A DNA stretch of 64,000 bases from Caldilineaceae bacterium (GTDB taxonomy: Bacteria > Chloroflexota > Anaerolineae > Caldilineales > Caldilineaceae), in assembly GCA_958295845.1 (NCBI GenBank), contig OY282376.1:4601022-4665021 (forward strand). Reading direction: 5' to 3'. The translations under genes were made by a program, and so were the position numbers. The notes beneath the pieces were generated by a model, which was given only the letters and a program-made list of their open reading frames with translations, was not told where the DNA came from and ran no database searches. This document shows positions 1 to 7,632 of this stretch, in pieces. Every line of letters starts with the position of its first letter. Positions within the stretch are counted from its first letter, which is position 1.

Positions 1-146
1 TTAGTGAACTGCCGCGTACGTACCCGGCAGTAGTCGACAGGTTGGTGACCACAGCGTCCGTCGAAATCCAGACCTGTGATCTTGGCTTCCTGAATGGCAC
101 AGGTAGAATGCGCTTAGAAGCGCTCTTATGCCAGGCGTTCCCTTGT
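1..146. other. Intergenic spacer at window start, homologous to the 1320-1466 spacer
   Basis: No gene is visible. The stretch begins with a partial AGTGAAC heptad and resembles the spacer after the neighbouring duplicated gene. Both contain the AGTGAACTGC start, a GGTTGGTGA stretch, and end in TTCAGTCGGTCGCCAC inside the coding 3' end. It is therefore part of the tandemly duplicated unit. Confidence 0.6.
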
Positions 147-1283
147 TCAGTCGGTCGCCACTGTGAGCGAGCGGATGCGGTCTTCGTCCCATACTGCGCC
201 CCAGCCAGGGCCGTTGGGGGGTGCGATGTGGCCGTCTTCGATGAGGGGGGCGTTGAGCAGGCCCCACTCTTCGCCTTCGGAACGCAGGCGCTGGGGGGTG
301 GCCGGGCCTTGCAGCTCGTAGAAGTCGGTGTTGTCGATGCAGCAGCCGGCATGAGCGTGGACGAGCCCGTAGCATCCGCCCGGCCCATTGAGCTCGACGT
401 TTGCGCCGTAGAGCTCGGCGAAGTGGGCGAGCTTGAGGACCTGAGTGAGGCCGTAGGAGGCGCGGGCGCGCAGACGGTCGGTGGCGCCCTGGATGAGCCA
501 CTGGGCGGTGAGGTCCATGTCGTGCATGAGACGTTCGGTGGCCATGATGGGGATGGTGAGCGTGCGGCAGAGCTCCTGGTACTGGTTCATCTTCTGTTCG
601 TGCATAGGCTCTTCGAGCCAGATGTAGTCGAGCTCTTCCATGACCCGGCCCACTTCGATGGCTTCGCGCAGGTTGTAGGAGCAGACGGGATCGTTGAGCA
701 GGTCGTAGTCATCGCCGACGGCTTTGCGCACGGCGGTGAGCAGGGAGATGTCGGCCTTGCCGCCTTTGTAGGTGTGCAGTTTGTAGGCGTTGACGCCGAA
801 GGCGCGGCCGTCGTCAATGTGGTCGAGGTAGCCCTGCAGCTCCATGTCGCCGGCGGTGAGGTAGACGGGCAGGCGGTCGCGCACGCGGCCGATGAGGGCG
901 TAGACGGGCAGCCCGGCGGCCTTGCCGGCGATGTCCCAGAGGCAGTTGTCGAATTCGCCGAACCAGCCGGGGTTCTGGTAGACCCAGCGGGTGCCTTTGT
1001 GCAGCATCTGGAAGAGCCGTTCACGGGCGAAGGGACTTTCGCCGATGGCGTGGGTCTTGAGGATGTCGAGTTGAAATTTGTCGATGGTGGAGGGGGCAAT
1101 GCGGCCGGTGATGCCTTCGTCGGTTTCGACTTCGAGGATATGCGACTGCATGGTTGTGTCGACGGTGCGGCGGGTATGCGTGTACTGGATGCGGCGCAGG
1201 CCGGGCACTTGGATGAGGCGGTGGGCTCTTGGAGGCAGGGTTGGGTGTTGGAGCGTGTGGAGTTTGACGTCGGTGATTTTCAT
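147..1283 (-). CDS. Mandelate racemase/muconate lactonizing enzyme family protein (copy 1)
   Basis: Enolase-superfamily enzyme of 378 residues, normal for the family, expected to be cytoplasmic and Mg-dependent, abstracting the alpha-proton of a carboxylate (sugar-acid dehydration or racemisation). Visible are the N-terminal capping domain and then the barrel: K168-L-H170 at the end of strand 2, putative metal ligands D198 (NDP), E224/E225 (WLEEP) and E250 (ATE), and a His-rich HAHAGCC segment near 309-315. The K-x-H pair differs from the K-x-K of classic mandelate racemase, so the substrate is unknown. It is a tandem duplicate of the gene at 1467-2603. The ATG is preceded by AGTnnnn heptads and lacks a clear Shine-Dalgarno, unlike the second copy. 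Confidence 0.9.
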   Translation of the reverse strand: MKITDVKLHTLQHPTLPPRAHRLIQVPGLRRIQYTHTRRTVDTTMQSHILEVETDEGITGRIAPSTIDKFQLDILKTHAIGESPFARERLFQMLHKGTRWVYQNPGWFGEFDNCLWDIAGKAAGLPVYALIGRVRDRLPVYLTAGDMELQGYLDHIDDGRAFGVNAYKLHTYKGGKADISLLTAVRKAVGDDYDLLNDPVCSYNLREAIEVGRVMEELDYIWLEEPMHEQKMNQYQELCRTLTIPIMATERLMHDMDLTAQWLIQGATDRLRARASYGLTQVLKLAHFAELYGANVELNGPGGCYGLVHAHAGCCIDNTDFYELQGPATPQRLRSEGEEWGLLNAPLIEDGHIAPPNGPGWGAVWDEDRIRSLTVATD

Positions 1284-1292
1284 GTTAAGGGC

Positions 1293-1327
1293 AGTTATTA
1301 GTGGTTAGTTTATAGTTTTTAGTGAAC
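1293..1327. repeat. AGTnnnn heptad repeat, 5 units
   Basis: Five phased 7-mers (AGTTATT, AGTGGTT, AGTTTAT, AGTTTTT, AGTGAAC) occupy the region upstream of copy 1 of the duplicated enolase gene. It belongs to the short tandemly repeated heptamer family found at about nine places in this window. Confidence 0.85.
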
Positions 1328-1466
1328 TGCGGCGGAGGCACGCGGCGGTTGTGAACAGGTTGGTGAACTTGGCGTTCGCCATCAGTTTGGACTCCGGACT
1401 CGGGGGTCGTGTACGACCAAGTCCGGAGCCGCGTAGAGGCGATCTTTTGCCCGGCGTTCACATCTT

Positions 1467-2603
1467 TCAGTCGGTCGCCACCGTGAGCGAGCGGATGCGA
1501 TCTTCGTCCCAGACGGCGCCCCAGCCGGGGCCGTCGGGGGGTGCGATGTGGCCGTCTTCGATGAGGGGGGCGTTGAGCAGGCCCCATTCTTCGCCTTCGG
1601 CGCGCAGGCGCTGGGGGGTGGCCGGGCCGAGCAGCTCGTAGAAGTCGGTGTTGTCGATGCAGCAGCCGGCATGGGCATGGACGAGCCCGTAATTTCCGCC
1701 CGGCCCGTTGAGTTCGATGTTGGCGCCGTACAGTTCGGCAAAGTGGGCCAGTTTCAATGCCTGTGTCAGGCCGAAAGTGGCGCGCACGCGCAGGCGGTCG
1801 GTGGCACCCTGGATGAGCCACTGGGCGGTGAGGTCCATGTCGTGCATGAGGCGTTCGGTGGCCATGATGGGGATGGTGAGCGTGCTGCAGAGCTCCTGGT
1901 ACTGGTTCATCTTCTGTTCGTGCATGGGCTCTTCGAGCCAGATGTAGTCGAGCTCTTCCATTGCCCTGCCCACTTCGATGGCTTCGCGCAGGTTGTATGA
2001 GCAGACGGGATCGTTGAGCAGGTCGTAGTCATCGCCGACGGCTTTGCGTACGTCGGTGAGGATGGGGATGTCGGCTTTGCCGCCCTTGTAGGTGTGCAGT
2101 TTGTAGGCGTTGACGCCGAAGGCGCGTCCGTCTTCGATGTGATCGAGGTAGCCCTGCAGCTCCATGTCGCCGGCGGTGAGGTAGACGGGCAGGCGGTCGC
2201 GCACGCGGCCGATGAGGGCGTAGACGGGGAGGCCGGCGGCTTTGCCGAAGATGTCCCAGAGGCAGTTGTCGAATTCGCCGAACCAGCCGGGTTCCTGGTA
2301 GACCCAGCGGGTTCCTTTGTGCAGCATCTGGAAGAGCCGTTCGCGGGCGAAGGGGCTTTCGCCGATGGCGTGGGTCTTGAGGATGTCGAGTTGATATCTG
2401 TTGATGGAGGTGGGGGCGACGCGGCCGGTGATGCCTTCGTCGGTTTCGACCTCGAGGATATGCGATTGCATAGGCGCGTCGATGGGGCTGCCGGTGTGGG
2501 TGTACTGGATGCGGCGCAGGCCGGGCACTTGGATGAGGCGGTGGCGGCTCTGGGTAAGGGTTGGGTGTTGGAGGGTGTGGAGTTTGACGTCGGTGATTTT
2601 CAT
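1467..2603 (-). CDS. Mandelate racemase/muconate lactonizing enzyme family protein (copy 2)
   Basis: This 378-residue enolase-superfamily protein is a close paralogue of the product of 147-1283; most of the protein is identical, including the K-x-H pair, the NDP, WLEEP and ATE metal-ligand segments and the C-terminal HAHAGCC region. Differences cluster in the N-terminal 70 residues and around 270-300, the parts that usually shape substrate specificity. The start ATG has a GGAG motif about 9 bases upstream. On the minus strand it is the upstream gene of the pair and could be cotranscribed with copy 1. The reaction is probably a sugar-acid dehydration or epimerisation; the substrate cannot be told from the sequence. 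Confidence 0.9.
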   Translation of the reverse strand: MKITDVKLHTLQHPTLTQSRHRLIQVPGLRRIQYTHTGSPIDAPMQSHILEVETDEGITGRVAPTSINRYQLDILKTHAIGESPFARERLFQMLHKGTRWVYQEPGWFGEFDNCLWDIFGKAAGLPVYALIGRVRDRLPVYLTAGDMELQGYLDHIEDGRAFGVNAYKLHTYKGGKADIPILTDVRKAVGDDYDLLNDPVCSYNLREAIEVGRAMEELDYIWLEEPMHEQKMNQYQELCSTLTIPIMATERLMHDMDLTAQWLIQGATDRLRVRATFGLTQALKLAHFAELYGANIELNGPGGNYGLVHAHAGCCIDNTDFYELLGPATPQRLRAEGEEWGLLNAPLIEDGHIAPPDGPGWGAVWDEDRIRSLTVATD

Positions 2604-2622
2604 GGGTGGGCTCCGGGAGGGC

Positions 2623-2657
2623 AGTTTTTAGTTTTCAGTTTCTAGTTTTTAGTGAAC
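2623..2657. repeat. AGTnnnn heptad repeat, 5 units
   Basis: Five phased 7-mers (AGTTTTT, AGTTTTC, AGTTTCT, AGTTTTT, AGTGAAC). Same phase and same terminal AGTGAAC unit as the array at 1293-1327, so similar heptad arrays bound the duplicated enolase units. Confidence 0.85.
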
Positions 2658-2758
2658 TTCTGCGTACGTAAGGGGTTGTTGAAGACCAGTGGTTTGGCCG
2701 ATTTCGACGTCTGAAAGGACAGATTGATAGGAGTCGGTGGGTATGGCGAGCCTTGGGG

Positions 2759-3979
2759 TTACAGTTCCTGCTCTTCCTGCAGGGACTTTGCGGCGAAGAT
2801 GGTGAGGTGCAGGGTTTCATCGATCTGTTCATAGACGGGGGCTTTGCCGCTAAGAGCTGTGCTTTCGTCCAGAATGATGCCCACACCTTCGCCTCGACGC
2901 TCCAGGAAATAACGTCTGGCTACTTGTCTGCCGACGTTGTCTTCAACTGTAATTTCGGACAGCAGGCGGGCCAGCAGTTCGTTGCGGGTTGCCTGACCGT
3001 AGCGCAGCCGTTCCACGGTCAGTGTATTGGCCAGCGCCCCCGGCGAACTCAGTTCCAATCTGTCGGCAAACATGAAGAGGCGGATCTTTGAAGCGGCCCT
3101 TGAATAGTCTCTGTGTACGACCGCATTGACCAGGGCTTCGAAGACCGCTCTCATGCTGAATTGTGGTTGTTCCGTTCTGCCTATGTTCTTGCGCGCTGAT
3201 AACTGGTTGTGATTTTTAACAAATTTGTAGGCATCCAGAATTTGCTGATCGAGGGGACCCCTGAAATCCTGGGTATCGAACTGACAATTCGCGTCCATTT
3301 TTGTGCCGCGATAATAGACGGCCTGAATGAAACTGTTGTAGAGGTAGTCGTCGGGCCTGTCGTGGCACATCAGTAGTCCGGCGACGGAAGCGCGCAACTC
3401 GCTACCCTCTCTGACCAGAATTTCCCTCTTAAGCAACAGGTCTTCAACTTCATACCCAGACGCTTCTTGCGGAATAAATCGCTGACAGAGGTCTTGTCGC
3501 AACGTGTTTCCAGTGGATTTGGGCACAGACCGCCTGTCAGGAGGGACAGTTCCCACCCGAGAACGACTCTGTAACAGCCGGGCTAAGTATTCCTTTGGCA
3601 TTACTTGCTTGCTGCTGCCCTGGCCGGCGAGGTAACCGCCGGGGCTTTTGTGAATGAATAGGCTACGGGGGACATCTACTCTTAGCAGGACTTTTCCGTC
3701 AAGTTGCATTCTTTCCGAAAAAGCAGGGACATGGGGTTCGATGCTGTCGCGGCAGATTTCGACTACCGTCTTTTCGGTCCGGTCCAGGTTGTGCTGGTCA
3801 AGACCTACAATGTCGCCGTGGTCGTCTACTCCGATGAGTAGCACACCGCCGCGGGCGTTGGCGAAGGCGGCTATTTCGTCGGCAAGGACATTTCTGCGCG
3901 GCAACTCTCTTTTGAACTCGATGGTGGAGTCTTCGCCCAGATGGATTTTCTCGGTTAGTTCGGACAGAGTGTCAAACAT
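2759..3979 (-). CDS. AlbA_2 (Schlafen-like) domain protein with C-terminal HATPase_c_4 domain
   Basis: A 406-residue protein of the widespread 'putative transcriptional regulator / ATP-dependent helicase RecG-related' family. Residues about 15-125 match the AlbA_2 fold: STIEFKRELP near 18-27 and FANARGGVLLIGVDDHG at 39-55. Residues about 275-370 form a GHKL-type HATPase_c_4 domain with EALVNAVVHRDY at 281-292. The middle part is a helical linker. Members are thought to bind nucleic acid, and some occur in defence contexts, but function is not settled. It is a single minus-strand gene between the enolase pair and an antitoxin-like gene, and no partner is obvious. The ATG sits just after a short AT-rich upstream region. 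Confidence 0.8.
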   Translation of the reverse strand: MFDTLSELTEKIHLGEDSTIEFKRELPRRNVLADEIAAFANARGGVLLIGVDDHGDIVGLDQHNLDRTEKTVVEICRDSIEPHVPAFSERMQLDGKVLLRVDVPRSLFIHKSPGGYLAGQGSSKQVMPKEYLARLLQSRSRVGTVPPDRRSVPKSTGNTLRQDLCQRFIPQEASGYEVEDLLLKREILVREGSELRASVAGLLMCHDRPDDYLYNSFIQAVYYRGTKMDANCQFDTQDFRGPLDQQILDAYKFVKNHNQLSARKNIGRTEQPQFSMRAVFEALVNAVVHRDYSRAASKIRLFMFADRLELSSPGALANTLTVERLRYGQATRNELLARLLSEITVEDNVGRQVARRYFLERRGEGVGIILDESTALSGKAPVYEQIDETLHLTIFAAKSLQEEQEL

Positions 3980-4076
3980 TTTCAGATTCTTCAGATGAAC
4001 TAACTCATCTTGCTGTTCGCCTGCATCGAGGCAGTGCTTGCAATTGCCCAGGAGGCGTCAAGAAATGGGAAGGACA

Positions 4077-4298
4077 TTAAGACGGCTGCACACATTGCAG
4101 GTGTGACCATGCCGCTTCCTCCTCGGGACGATTCCAGTCTTCAGAAAGTGCGGCTTCACTCAGCAGTGCAGTGTCCGAAATATCGGACTCGCTGGGAAGT
4201 ATCGTAACAAATGCGCGCCGTGGTTCCGGCAGCTGGATTGGTTCCAGCAGTCGCACTTTACCCTGTTCATCTATTGTAGCTTCAACCGTTTGTAACAT
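4077..4298 (-). CDS. Small DUF104/AF2212-type antitoxin-like protein
   Basis: Seventy-three residues starting MLQTVEATIDEQGKVRLLEP; an earlier in-frame ATG would add 10 unconserved residues. The beta-rich N-terminus with the pattern 'V-A-x-x-D-x-x-G-x-V-x-L-L-E-P-I-x-L-P' and a downstream RAFVTIL strand is typical of AF2212/DUF104 small antitoxin-like proteins, often paired with a PIN toxin. No toxin gene follows: the next feature downstream on the same strand is the AlbA_2 gene. It may be an orphan antitoxin. Family assignment is from pattern only. Confidence 0.5.
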   Translation of the reverse strand: MLQTVEATIDEQGKVRLLEPIQLPEPRRAFVTILPSESDISDTALLSEAALSEDWNRPEEEAAWSHLQCVQPS

Positions 4299-4401
4299 GA
4301 CTCCCTGCACGCTGCATCTTAAGCTCAATGCGAGAACTTTTGGCTCTGGTCCCCATATTTCGCCGGACTGAGTTCCAGTTTACCCGTCTTTGAAACCACG
4401 C

Positions 4402-5670
4402 TCAAACCGTCTCGCGCCTGCTCTTCATGACCCAGAGTGTCCAGAGGACGGTGGGGATGACGCCGAGGGCGGCCATGGTCCAGATGATGTTGGGGATGGT
4501 GAGGCTGGTGTCGAGGGCGGCGCCGACGAGGCTGGAGGCGAGGGCGCTGCCGAGGTAGAAGAACATGAAGTCGCTGGCGAAGACGCGGCCGCGGACTTCG
4601 TCGGGGGCCATTTGGAGGAGGAGGTGGGTTGAGAAGACCCAGATGATGCCGCTGCCGATAGAGCGCACGAGGGAGCCCAGCAGGACGATGGGGAAGCTCA
4701 AGAGGGGGGCGGTGACCATGATGCCGGCGATGGCTAAGACATAGCCGTATGCGATAGCCTCTTTTAACGACCCGGGATCGTCGCCGGTCAGTTTGCGGGC
4801 GACGATGGGGCCGAGGCCTGAGCCGACACCGGTGAGGCCGAACATCAGTCCGAGGCTGGTGCCGCCGGCCTGGCCGATGGTGAAGACCTGCTGGGCGATG
4901 GCGACCTGGAGGACCTGGAAGGCGGTGGCAAAAAAGAGGGCCATGGTGGCTTTCTGCAGGGCAACGACAAGGACGTCCTTGTGGGCGCGCAGATAGCGCA
5001 GGCCGCGGAGGTACTGACCGACGGCGGCGGCGATGGTTCTGTCGGCGGCGGCGGATGCGAGTCTGGCAGGCATGCGGATTTGCGCGAGCAGTGCGGCCGA
5101 GAGCAGGAAGGTGAAGAAGTCAAGGATGAAGGCAGGGTACATGCCGAAGGTGCCGGAGAAGAGGCCGCCGAGGGCGGCGCCAAGGGCGAGCATTACGGAC
5201 CAGGTGGCGGAGCTGAGCGCGTTGACTGCGCCGAGTTCGCGGGGGTCGGCGATGTCGGGCAGGATGGCGGTGTGGGCGGGATCGAAGAATCCGCTCATGG
5301 CCATTTGCACGGCGGTGAGGGTGTAGAGGATCCAGACGTCGCCGGGATCGCGCACGAGCAGGAAGGCGAGGACGACAAAAGCGCGGACGATATCGGCGGC
5401 GATGAGGACGTGTTTGCGGTTGTAGCGGTCGGCGACGACGCCGGCGATGGGGCTGACGAGGAAGGGCGCGAGCATGCGCACGACAAAGAGTGAGCCGACG
5501 GCGAGCCCAGACTGGGTCAGGACGCCGACGAGCGCGGCCGAGGCGACCAGGTTGAACCAGTCACCGAGGAGGCTGACGATCTGGCCGAACCAGAGATAGC
5601 GGAAGTTGCGGTTGTTGCGGAGGAGGTCGGTATAGCTGACGGCGGTTTCGGAGGTTGTATTTGCGGTCAT
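4402..5670 (-). CDS. MFS transporter, MFS_3/EntS-like (copy 1)
   Basis: A 422-residue polytopic inner-membrane protein with about 12 hydrophobic segments. The loop 2-3 signature GVVADRYNRK (77-86) is the major-facilitator motif A, and the overall pattern resembles the MFS_3 group (enterobactin exporter EntS, macrolide efflux-like). Likely proton-coupled efflux; substrate unknown. It is the last of three tandem paralogues (also 5826-7094 and 7633-8901), all exactly 422 residues. There is no strong Shine-Dalgarno before the ATG. Confidence 0.85.
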   Translation of the reverse strand: MTANTTSETAVSYTDLLRNNRNFRYLWFGQIVSLLGDWFNLVASAALVGVLTQSGLAVGSLFVVRMLAPFLVSPIAGVVADRYNRKHVLIAADIVRAFVVLAFLLVRDPGDVWILYTLTAVQMAMSGFFDPAHTAILPDIADPRELGAVNALSSATWSVMLALGAALGGLFSGTFGMYPAFILDFFTFLLSAALLAQIRMPARLASAAADRTIAAAVGQYLRGLRYLRAHKDVLVVALQKATMALFFATAFQVLQVAIAQQVFTIGQAGGTSLGLMFGLTGVGSGLGPIVARKLTGDDPGSLKEAIAYGYVLAIAGIMVTAPLLSFPIVLLGSLVRSIGSGIIWVFSTHLLLQMAPDEVRGRVFASDFMFFYLGSALASSLVGAALDTSLTIPNIIWTMAALGVIPTVLWTLWVMKSRRETV

Positions 5671-5726
5671 GTAGTTTAGTTTCGGTGATGGTTAACTGCA
5701 ATCTAGTGTGCGTTTAATTTGAGGAC

Positions 5727-5775
5727 TGCGTACTTCGTATTGCGTATTGCGTATTTCGTATTTCGTATTGCGTTA
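5727..5775. repeat. TGCGTAT heptad repeat, 7 units
   Basis: Seven uninterrupted 7-mers: TGCGTAC, TTCGTAT, TGCGTAT, TGCGTAT, TTCGTAT, TTCGTAT, TGCGTTA. It lies in the spacer between two MFS genes. This is a second heptamer family, distinct in sequence from the AGTnnnn arrays. Confidence 0.9.
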
Positions 5776-5825
5776 GTGTGTCCAGATCAGTATACGGTAA
5801 CAGACTCCAACATGGGGGCGCAACT

Positions 5826-7094
5826 TTATACTGCTTTCTGATTTGCCCGCACTACCGATAGCGTCCACAACGCCATTGGGATGAGGGTCAGCGCTGTCAT
5901 CGACCAGATGATCGCCGAGATGCTGAGGCTGCTGTCGAGCGCGGTGCCGACGACGCTGGATGCGAGTGCGCTGGCGAGGTAGAAGAACATGAACTCGGTG
6001 GCGAATACCCTGCCATGCACGGTTCGGGACACATTTTGCAGCAGGAGCTGGGTGGAGAAGACCCAGACGATGCCGCCGCCGACACCGCGCACGACTGTCG
6101 CGAGCAGCACTGCGGGCAGGCTCAGGAGCGGCGCGGTGGCTGCCGACCCCAGGAGGCTGAGCAGGAAGCCAACAATTATCGCCTTTCTCAGTGTGGGGCC
6201 GTCGTCGCCTGTCAGTTTACGGGCGAGAATCGGGCCGATGCCGGTTCCGACTCCGACCAGACCAAACATCAGTCCCATGCTGATACCGCCGCCCTGGCCG
6301 ACGGTGAAGACCCGCTGGGAGATGGCGACCATGACGACCTGGGAGCCAGCGGTAAGGCAAAGGGAGTTCAGCGCTTTCTGGGAAGCGATAAAGAGGATGT
6401 TGGGATGTTGGTACAGGTATTTGAGGCCATCGATATACTGGCGCAGGCCAGCAGCGATGGTCTTGTCGGTTGAAAGGGTTGCGGGCGCTGCGGGCATCCG
6501 GATCTGCATGAGGAGTGCGGCAGAGAGCAGGAAGGTGAGGGTGTCGAGCAGGAAGGCCGGGTAGATGCCCCAGGCGCCGGCTACGAGCCCGCCGAGCGCG
6601 GCGCCGAGGGCAAGCATGGTGGACCAGGTGGCGGCGCTGATGGCATTCATCGCGCCCAGTTCTCCCTCTCTTGCCAGCTCGGGCAGGATGGAATTGCGTG
6701 CGGGATAGAAGAATCCGCTCACGCAGAACTGGGCGGCTGTCAGGGCGTAGAGTAGCCAGACGTGGCCGGCGTCGCGTACGAGCAGGAAGGCGAGGACGAC
6801 AGCCGCGCGGACGAGGTCGGTGGCGATGAGGATGTGTTTGCGGTTATAGCGATCAGCTACGACGCCGGCGACGGGGCTGATGAGAAATGGCGCGAGCATG
6901 CGTACGACGAAGAGGGAGCCGACGGCCAGACCGGATTGGGTAAGCATGCCGACGAGCGCGGCCGAGGCGACGAGGTTGAACCAGTCGCCGAGGAGACTTA
7001 CGATCTGGCCGAACCAGAGGTAGCGGAAGTTGCGGTTGTGGCGGAGCAGATCGGTGTAGCCGACTGGGGACTGGGTGGTGGGATTGGCGGTCAT
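5826..7094 (-). CDS. MFS transporter, MFS_3/EntS-like (copy 2)
   Basis: A 422-residue paralogue of the flanking MFS proteins, with the same N-terminal block (LLRHNRNFRYLWFGQIVSLL), the motif A GVVADRYNRK and about 12 membrane segments. Divergence from copies 1 and 3 is strongest between residues 110 and 240 (central loop and TM 4-7), which suggests different substrates. The 538-bp upstream gap contains repeats, so it is probably transcribed separately from the MFS gene at 7633-8901. Confidence 0.85.
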   Translation of the reverse strand: MTANPTTQSPVGYTDLLRHNRNFRYLWFGQIVSLLGDWFNLVASAALVGMLTQSGLAVGSLFVVRMLAPFLISPVAGVVADRYNRKHILIATDLVRAAVVLAFLLVRDAGHVWLLYALTAAQFCVSGFFYPARNSILPELAREGELGAMNAISAATWSTMLALGAALGGLVAGAWGIYPAFLLDTLTFLLSAALLMQIRMPAAPATLSTDKTIAAGLRQYIDGLKYLYQHPNILFIASQKALNSLCLTAGSQVVMVAISQRVFTVGQGGGISMGLMFGLVGVGTGIGPILARKLTGDDGPTLRKAIIVGFLLSLLGSAATAPLLSLPAVLLATVVRGVGGGIVWVFSTQLLLQNVSRTVHGRVFATEFMFFYLASALASSVVGTALDSSLSISAIIWSMTALTLIPMALWTLSVVRANQKAV

Positions 7095-7317
7095 GTGGTT
7101 AGGACTCGGCAGATGGCCGTGTGTGATTCAGGCATTATAGAACAAGATAGGCTTTTGTACGCCAACCACCTGCAGGGAATTGGGCGCCTCCCAGATTGGA
7201 GGGGGAAGAGTCTGGCGGGGAGATTATGCCGGAGGTGACGGGAATCGTCTACCGGCACTTGGAGAGATGTGGGGCAGACGCCAGGCCTGGCTATACCGGG
7301 GGCCCGTTGATTTAGGG

Positions 7318-7349
7318 TGAACAGGGCAGGCACAAGGCCTGCCCCTACC
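7318..7349. repeat. GGGCAGGC hairpin intergenic repeat
   Basis: A perfect 8-bp stem, GGGCAGGC (7324-7331) and GCCTGCCC (7337-7344), with loop ACAAG, followed by CTAC. It resembles the 'GTAGGGGC...GCCC' intergenic hairpin repeats common in several bacterial phyla. It could act as a transcript-end structure, but no U-tract follows on either strand. Confidence 0.6.
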
Positions 7350-7369
7350 GGAATGTTGCGGAGAATACC

Positions 7370-7620
7370 GTTGGCTAAACACCTTGCTCTAGACACATTG
7401 CCGGGGAAGAACACACACGGTGGCTAGTAAGGGCGGGGCGTTGCGGGGGCGCAGCCCCCGCACAAGGGAGGGCCGAAGGCCCGAACGCCCAAAAGACAGT
7501 TTTTAGTAGGCAGTTCTTAGTTGTTAGTGAGTGGGCGATTTATGGGGGATGGAGGTGAGGACTGGATACGGGCTTATCAATACCAGAGGAATATTCGAGT
7601 TCGACCCTATTTTTGGGATG
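7370..7620. repeat. Dispersed ~240-bp intergenic repeat, copy A (with nested-hairpin core 7436-7490)
   Basis: Shares long stretches with 22425-22660: GTTGGCTA-ACAC at the left, the hairpin core, an AGTnnnn heptad array (7498-7532: AGTTTTT, AGTAGGC, AGTTCTT, AGTTGTT, AGTGAGT), GTGAGGACTGGA-ACGG, and a right end near TTTGGGATGC. The core can fold as outer stem GGGCGTT/AACGCCC (7436-7442 with 7484-7490) enclosing GCGGGGGC-GCA-GCCCCCGC and GGGCC-GAA-GGCCC. It fills most of the 538-bp gap 7095-7632; no gene was found there. Confidence 0.8.
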
Positions 7621-7632
7621 CGCCCAGGGAAT

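Noticed and set aside
7318..7349. Intrinsic terminator
   Set aside because: Strong hairpin but no U-tract on either strand; listed as a repeat.
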